10,462 bases of DNA, taken from Betaproteobacteria bacterium UBA5216 (lineage in GTDB: Bacteria > Pseudomonadota > Gammaproteobacteria > Burkholderiales > SG8-41). The translations under genes and the position numbers were made by a program. The notes below the pieces were generated by a model. It was given only the letters and a program-made list of their open reading frames with translations. It was not told the DNA's origin and made no database searches. The stretch is from positions 1 to 10,462 of the forward strand of contig DHVE01000026.1 of NCBI GenBank assembly GCA_002412495.1. The letters run 5' to 3'. This document shows, piece after piece, positions 6,976 to 10,462 of the stretch (its first letter is position 1; each line of letters begins with the position of its first letter).

Positions 6976-7827
6976 GTGCTGCAATTCCTGTTCAGATTGG
7001 CTGCTCGGCTGCCGTTGTCGTGGCTGCACGCCATGGGGTCGGTCATCGGCTGGATTGCGTATGCCGGTTCACCTTCGTACGCCGCGCGATTGCGTGAAAA
7101 CATCCGTGGAAGCCGGGTTTGCGGGCCGGACAGCGAAAAATCACTTATTAACCGTGCGGTGGGTGAGGCCGGTAAAGGCGTGTCGGAGATCGTGGCCCTG
7201 TGGTTCGCTGCGGATGACCGAATTCGCGGCTGGATGCACTGCGATACGTGGCAGGTCGCGGAACAGGCGCGTTTGTCCGGGCGCGGCATCGTGTTCATGA
7301 CACCTCACTTTGGCGGGTTTGAAATCTGCGCGCAATATATTGCGCAGCGCATGCCGATCACCGTGATGTACCGCCCGCCAAAGTTGCGATGGCTGGAACC
7401 GCTGATGATCGCCGGGCGTGGCCGCTGGGGCGCGGCGGTGGTGCCCGCCAACTTGAAGGGCGTGCGCGCTTTTTTTCGCGCATTAAAAAACGGGCAGGCG
7501 GTGGGCCTGCTGCCCGATCAGACACCCGGTATTGGTGAGGGCGCATGGGCAGATTTTTTTGGCCGTCCCGCATACACCATGACCCTGGTGACGCGGTTGA
7601 AGGCGTCGGCTGGCGTGCCACTGATCATGGTGTCGGCGCGGCGGCTCGACGCGGGGCGTGGCTTTCAAATCCACTTCGAAAATGTGCCGGTGGAACACTT
7701 TACCGAAGCCAGCCTTAACCATGCCGTCGAGGCGGTGGTGCGCCGTTGTCCCGAGCAGTATCTGTGGGGTTACAACCGCTACAAGACGCCGGCTGGCGCG
7801 CCGCCGCCACCGGTAACCGCATCGTGA
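6976..7827 (+). CDS. lpxL: LpxL/HtrB-type lysophospholipid acyltransferase (first copy)
   Basis: The 283-residue protein is a membrane-associated late lipid A acyltransferase, which transfers an acyl chain from acyl-ACP to the Kdo2-lipid A precursor at the inner membrane. A hydrophobic N-terminal anchor (MLQFLFRLAARLPLSWLHAMGSVIGWIAY) precedes the catalytic HX4E motif in TPHFGGFE (H111, E116). Then come VMYRPPK (129-135), the family motif LLPDQTPG (178-185) and the C-terminal YLWGYNRYK (262-270). The start is GTG 6976: upstream in-frame codons hold no better candidate before a TAA at 6958, and the next ATG would cut into the anchor. No strong ribosome site is visible. The stop overlaps the next gene as GTGA. 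Whether it adds laurate, myristate or another chain cannot be read from sequence. Confidence 0.93.
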   Translation: MLQFLFRLAARLPLSWLHAMGSVIGWIAYAGSPSYAARLRENIRGSRVCGPDSEKSLINRAVGEAGKGVSEIVALWFAADDRIRGWMHCDTWQVAEQARLSGRGIVFMTPHFGGFEICAQYIAQRMPITVMYRPPKLRWLEPLMIAGRGRWGAAVVPANLKGVRAFFRALKNGQAVGLLPDQTPGIGEGAWADFFGRPAYTMTLVTRLKASAGVPLIMVSARRLDAGRGFQIHFENVPVEHFTEASLNHAVEAVVRRCPEQYLWGYNRYKTPAGAPPPPVTAS

Positions 7828-8693
7828 CGCGCATCGGCATCGGATTCATCTGGCTGCTGCATTTTCTGCCACTTTGGATACTGGCGCCGCTCGGGCGGGG
7901 CGCGGGGTGGTTGCTTTACCTGTTGGCGCGCGAGCGGCGGCGCGTCGCGCTCATCAATCTAGGCTTGTGTTTTCCGGATCACGGCGAAAGCGAGCGCCGC
8001 CGTATTGCGCGCGCGCATTTTCAGGCGCTGGCGCGTAGCCTGTTGGAACACGGCGTGCTGTGGTGGGGATCGTCGGCGCGTGTGCAAAGTTTAGTACGCA
8101 TCGAAGGGCTGGCGCATTGGCGGGCCGTTGCGGGCAAGCCGGTGATCTGGCTCGCACCGCATTTTGTGGGACTCGATATGGGCGGCATACGCACCAGTCT
8201 GGATACGCGGGTGGTGTCGGTTTACAGCCGGCAGAAAAATCCGGTATTCGACGCGGTGCTGTTGCGCGGCAGAACGCGATTCGTGATGCCGGTGCTATTT
8301 TCCCGGCAGGACGGTATTCGTCCCGTGGTAAAAGCCATCCGCGACGGCTTGCCGTTTTATTATTTGCCCGACATGGATTTTGGCGAGCGCGACTCGATTT
8401 TTGTGCCGTTCTTCGGCGTGCAGGCCGCCACCATTACCGGCCTTTCGCGTCTCGCTCGGCTGGCGGGCGCGGTGGTGGTGCCGGCGGTGACGCGCCAGCT
8501 TGCCGGCTCACAAGGTTACGAATTGCGGTTTTATCCCGCTTGGGAAAATTTTCCGACCGGCGATGTAGAGGCCGATACATGCCGCATGAATACCTTCATC
8601 GAAGACCGGGTGCGCGAAATGCCCGAGCAGTACTATTGGGTGCACAAGCGTTTTAAGACACGACCAGTGGGTGAGCCGGGTTTTTATGACTGA
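7824..8693 (+). CDS. LpxL/HtrB-type acyltransferase (second copy)
   Basis: This second, diverged member of the lipid A late acyltransferase family has 289 residues. The N-terminus is hydrophobic (IGFIWLLHFLPLWILAPLG), as in a membrane anchor. The catalytic HX4D motif is in APHFVGLD (H113, D118). VYSRQKNP (133-140), YYLPDMDFGERDSIFVPFFG (179-198) and YYWVHKRFKTRP (270-281) follow the family pattern. Start GTG 7824 forms a GTGA overlap with the stop of the first copy. Extending to an upstream ATG at 7746 would add 26 non-hydrophobic residues entirely inside lpxL, so it was rejected. Tandem copies usually acylate different positions of lipid A (primary and secondary late acylation), giving hexa-acylated product. 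Which copy does which is not evident. It may be annotated lpxL2, lpxP or lpxM-like elsewhere. Confidence 0.92.
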   Translation: MTRIGIGFIWLLHFLPLWILAPLGRGAGWLLYLLARERRRVALINLGLCFPDHGESERRRIARAHFQALARSLLEHGVLWWGSSARVQSLVRIEGLAHWRAVAGKPVIWLAPHFVGLDMGGIRTSLDTRVVSVYSRQKNPVFDAVLLRGRTRFVMPVLFSRQDGIRPVVKAIRDGLPFYYLPDMDFGERDSIFVPFFGVQAATITGLSRLARLAGAVVVPAVTRQLAGSQGYELRFYPAWENFPTGDVEADTCRMNTFIEDRVREMPEQYYWVHKRFKTRPVGEPGFYD

Positions 8694-9198
8694 TGCCGTG
8701 TTGATTCGCCCGTTGCGCAACGAAGATGTGTCCGCGCTCGCGTCGCTTGCGCGTGACATCTGGCGCGCCCATTACCCCGGCATCATCAGCGTGGCGCAGA
8801 TAGAATACATGCTGGCCGAACGCTACGACGAGGTGGTGATACACGAAGAACTCACACGGCGTGACTTGTGGTGGGACGTGTTGATGCTGGATGGCGCCAT
8901 GAAGGGCTACACGTCCTATTTTCTGACGGATATCGCGGGTGAAATGAAAATCGACAAGCTCTATTTACATCCTGGCGTGCATCGGCGAGGCTACGGTGGC
9001 AAGCTGATTGATCACGTGGCCGCGTTTGCGCGCAAGCGAGATTGCCAGCGTTTGACGCTGGCGGTCAACCGCCATAACAAAACCGCTATTGCTGCCTACC
9101 TTAAACATGGCTTTCAAATCGCGGAAACCTCGGTTCGAACCATCGGCGGCGGATTCTTGATGGATGATTACATTATGACCAAAGCCGTGAACCGGTGA
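8686..9198 (+). CDS. GNAT family N-acetyltransferase
   Basis: The 170-residue product matches the GNAT acetyl-CoA-dependent acyltransferase fold. It begins MTDAVLIRPLRNEDVSALASLARDIW, a typical first strand and helix. Motif A is IDKLYLHPGVHRRGYGGKLIDHV (89-111), with the pyrophosphate-binding R-G-Y-G-G loop. Motif B is VNRHNKTAIAAYLKHGFQ (127-144), ending in the usual Y-x-K-x-G-F. The substrate is unknown; many relatives acetylate amines, antibiotics or protein N-termini. ATG 8686 is chosen because it starts exactly where the family homology begins. It overlaps the stop of the upstream acyltransferase gene by 8 bases, indicating coupled translation, and the next gene follows 4 bases after its stop. 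Its place among lipid A and lysine/peptidoglycan genes does not define its target. Confidence 0.9.
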   Translation: MTDAVLIRPLRNEDVSALASLARDIWRAHYPGIISVAQIEYMLAERYDEVVIHEELTRRDLWWDVLMLDGAMKGYTSYFLTDIAGEMKIDKLYLHPGVHRRGYGGKLIDHVAAFARKRDCQRLTLAVNRHNKTAIAAYLKHGFQIAETSVRTIGGGFLMDDYIMTKAVNR

Positions 9199-9202
9199 AC
9201 AA

Positions 9203-9631
9203 GTGAACGGGGAAACAGTGTTTGAAAATCCGGATCCGCACGCCTGCTGTGCGATGCTCAAAACCGTAAGAACCATCGCGGTGGTGGGCCTGTCGCCCAA
9301 TGCCGCGCGCCCGAGCTATGGCGTATCCGCAGCCATGCAGGGGTTTGGCTTTCACATCATTCCGGTGCATCCAGCGGCCAAGGAAATTCTCGGTGAAAAG
9401 GTATTTCCCAATTTGAGCGCCGTGCCGGCGCCCATCGATCTGGTGAACGTGTTTCGCAGCGCGGAGTTCATCGATGAAGTGGTTGATGAGTGCCTGAAAT
9501 TACGTCTGAAGCGTCTGTGGATTCAGGAAGGTATCGTCAACAAACCGGCCGCGCTGCGAGCCATCGCGGGTGGCATGACGGTCATTATGGACCGCTGCAT
9601 CTATCGCGATTATCGAGATTATTGTCGTTAA
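9203..9631 (+). CDS. CoA-binding domain protein (YccU-like)
   Basis: The protein of 142 residues has one Rossmann-like CoA_binding_2 domain. Visible features are TIAVVGLSPNAARPSYGVSAAMQ (24-46), GFHIIPVHPAAKEILGEKVFPNL (49-71), IDLVNVFRSAEFIDEVVDECL (78-98), LWIQEGIVNKPA (105-116) and the terminal VIMDRC (127-132). The order agrees with E. coli YccU and with the CoA-binding domain of acyl-CoA synthetases, but no catalytic domain is attached. The biochemical role of this widespread small family is not established. GTG 9203 is given as the start, 4 bases after the GNAT stop. An alternative GTG at 9218 has GGGGAA just upstream and would remove five residues outside the domain. The gene lies 10 bases before dapF. 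Confidence 0.88.
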   Translation: MNGETVFENPDPHACCAMLKTVRTIAVVGLSPNAARPSYGVSAAMQGFGFHIIPVHPAAKEILGEKVFPNLSAVPAPIDLVNVFRSAEFIDEVVDECLKLRLKRLWIQEGIVNKPAALRAIAGGMTVIMDRCIYRDYRDYCR

Positions 9632-9667
9632 AATTCATTAAATGCACCTAAAATTCACTAAAATGCA
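9630..9667 (+). repeat. Imperfect direct repeat spanning the dapF start
   Basis: AAAATTCATTAAATGCA (9630-9646) is repeated, after CCT, as AAAATTCACTAAAATGCA (9650-9667), differing by one substitution and one inserted A. Each copy carries an ATG: 9642 in the first and 9663 in the second. The second copy encodes the conserved KFTKMH of DapF, so the first looks like a tandem duplicate placed in the ribosome-binding region. Confidence 0.8.
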
Positions 9668-10462
9668 TGGATTGGGCAACGACTTTGTCGTGCTTGATGC
9701 CACTCGCCAGCCTTTGCAGCTGGAGCGCGACCACTTGCGGTTGTTGGCGGAACGACACTTCGGCATCGGTTGCGATCAAATCCTGCAAGTCGAAAAGGCG
9801 CGCACACCGGATACCGATTTTTATTACCGCATCTTCAACGCAGACGGCGGTGAGGTGGAGCAGTGCGGCAACGGCGCGCGCTGTTTTGTGCGTTATGTGC
9901 ATGACAAGGGACTGACGCAAAAAAACAGGATACGCGTGGGTACCTTGTCCGGTGTCATCGAACCGACATTGGAGCCGGACGGCGAGGTGACCGTCGATAT
10001 GGGCGTGCCGATTTTCGAGCCGGCGCTGATCCCCTTTGTGGCCTGTAAGCGTGCGCTCACCTATGAATTGGCTATTGCAGAAAAAACGATTAAAATCAAC
10101 GTATTATCTATGGGAAATCCGCATGCGGTGCAGGTCGTGCCGGATATTCTGACCGCCGACGTGGAAAACGACGGGCCGCTGATTGAATCGCACCCGCGCT
10201 TTCCCAACCGGGTCAATGCGGGCTTCATGCAAGTAATGTCCCGTGCGCGCATCAAGTTGCGCGTCTATGAGCGGGGCGCGGGCGAAACGCTGGCATGCGG
10301 CACTGGCGCTTGTGCTGCGGTGGTGGCGGGTATCCAGCGTGGCTTGCTGGACGCGCGCGTGCAAGTGACCACGCGCGGCGGAGACCTCGGTATATCATGG
10401 GCGGGCGACGGTAAGCCGGTGCTGATGACCGGCCCGGCCGGTACCGTGTTTGAAGGGGAAAT
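9642..10462 (+). CDS. dapF: Diaminopimelate epimerase (partial, runs off right edge)
   Basis: DapF interconverts LL- and meso-diaminopimelate, for lysine and peptidoglycan synthesis, in the cytosol without a cofactor. The reading frame starts MHLKFTKMHGLGNDFVVLDA and is open to the window edge for 273 residues, nearly the usual ~275, so only the last few codons are missing. The two catalytic cysteines are present: C75 in NADGGEVEQCGNGARC and C219 in YERGAGETLACGTGACAA. GIGCDQIL (41-48), SMGNPHAV (156-163) and FPNRVNAGF (187-195) also match. A TAA immediately precedes ATG 9642 in frame, so no longer start exists. ATG 9663 would lose the conserved LKFTK strand. No Shine-Dalgarno is seen, only A/T-rich repeat sequence. 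Overlap-level spacing with the CoA-binding gene suggests one transcript from the lpxL genes onward. Confidence 0.97.
   Translation, partial: MHLKFTKMHGLGNDFVVLDATRQPLQLERDHLRLLAERHFGIGCDQILQVEKARTPDTDFYYRIFNADGGEVEQCGNGARCFVRYVHDKGLTQKNRIRVGTLSGVIEPTLEPDGEVTVDMGVPIFEPALIPFVACKRALTYELAIAEKTIKINVLSMGNPHAVQVVPDILTADVENDGPLIESHPRFPNRVNAGFMQVMSRARIKLRVYERGAGETLACGTGACAAVVAGIQRGLLDARVQVTTRGGDLGISWAGDGKPVLMTGPAGTVFEGE

Noticed and set aside
7746..7823. N-terminal extension of the second acyltransferase from ATG 7746
   Set aside because: The extra 26 residues lie inside lpxL in another frame and precede the hydrophobic anchor. The GTG in the GTGA overlap gives the normal family start.

Overview
The window looks like a chromosomal segment of a betaproteobacterium. 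Hand counts of sampled lines give GC of roughly 53-68%. The pointers are a SAH riboswitch ahead of ahcY, a Bug/TctC-type periplasmic binding protein, and paired LpxL-type acyltransferases beside metK and dapF. This taxonomic call rests on family knowledge and gene order; no search was run.

Layout, left to right. Positions 1-1488 (minus strand) hold mgtE, a CBS-domain magnesium channel, overlapping by one base a TfoX N-domain gene that leaves the window. Positions 1655-4084 (minus) form a methyl-cycle operon: a strong promoter, a SAH riboswitch, ahcY and metF. Positions 4108-5670 (plus) hold a two-gene unit: a ThsB-like TIR-fold protein (DUF1863/MTH538 type) starting at TTG, followed 15 bases later by an orphan tctC. 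A bidirectional hairpin terminator at 5682-5701 separates it from metK (minus, 5730-6896). From 6976 to the right edge (plus) runs a tightly packed series: two LpxL/HtrB acyltransferases, a GNAT acetyltransferase, a YccU-like CoA-binding protein and dapF, which runs off the window near its end.

How the genes fit together. MetK makes SAM, AhcY hydrolyses the SAH left after methyl transfer, and MetF supplies methyl-THF to remethylate the homocysteine. The SAH aptamer at the start of the ahcY-metF transcript should raise expression when SAH accumulates. Its 3' pseudoknot strand is also complementary to the ahcY Shine-Dalgarno region, which suggests a translational ON switch. The TIR-tctC pair lies between metK and ahcY on the opposite strand, so it interrupts an otherwise coherent SAM-cycle cluster. 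No ThsA, SIR2 or other recognised defence effector is visible, and there are no tctA/tctB genes.

No rRNA, tRNA, CRISPR array, insertion sequence or integrase was recognised. Every intergenic gap is under 300 bases. The most noteworthy items are the SAH riboswitch with its apparent switching mechanism and the solitary ThsB-like TIR gene coupled to a solute-binding protein.
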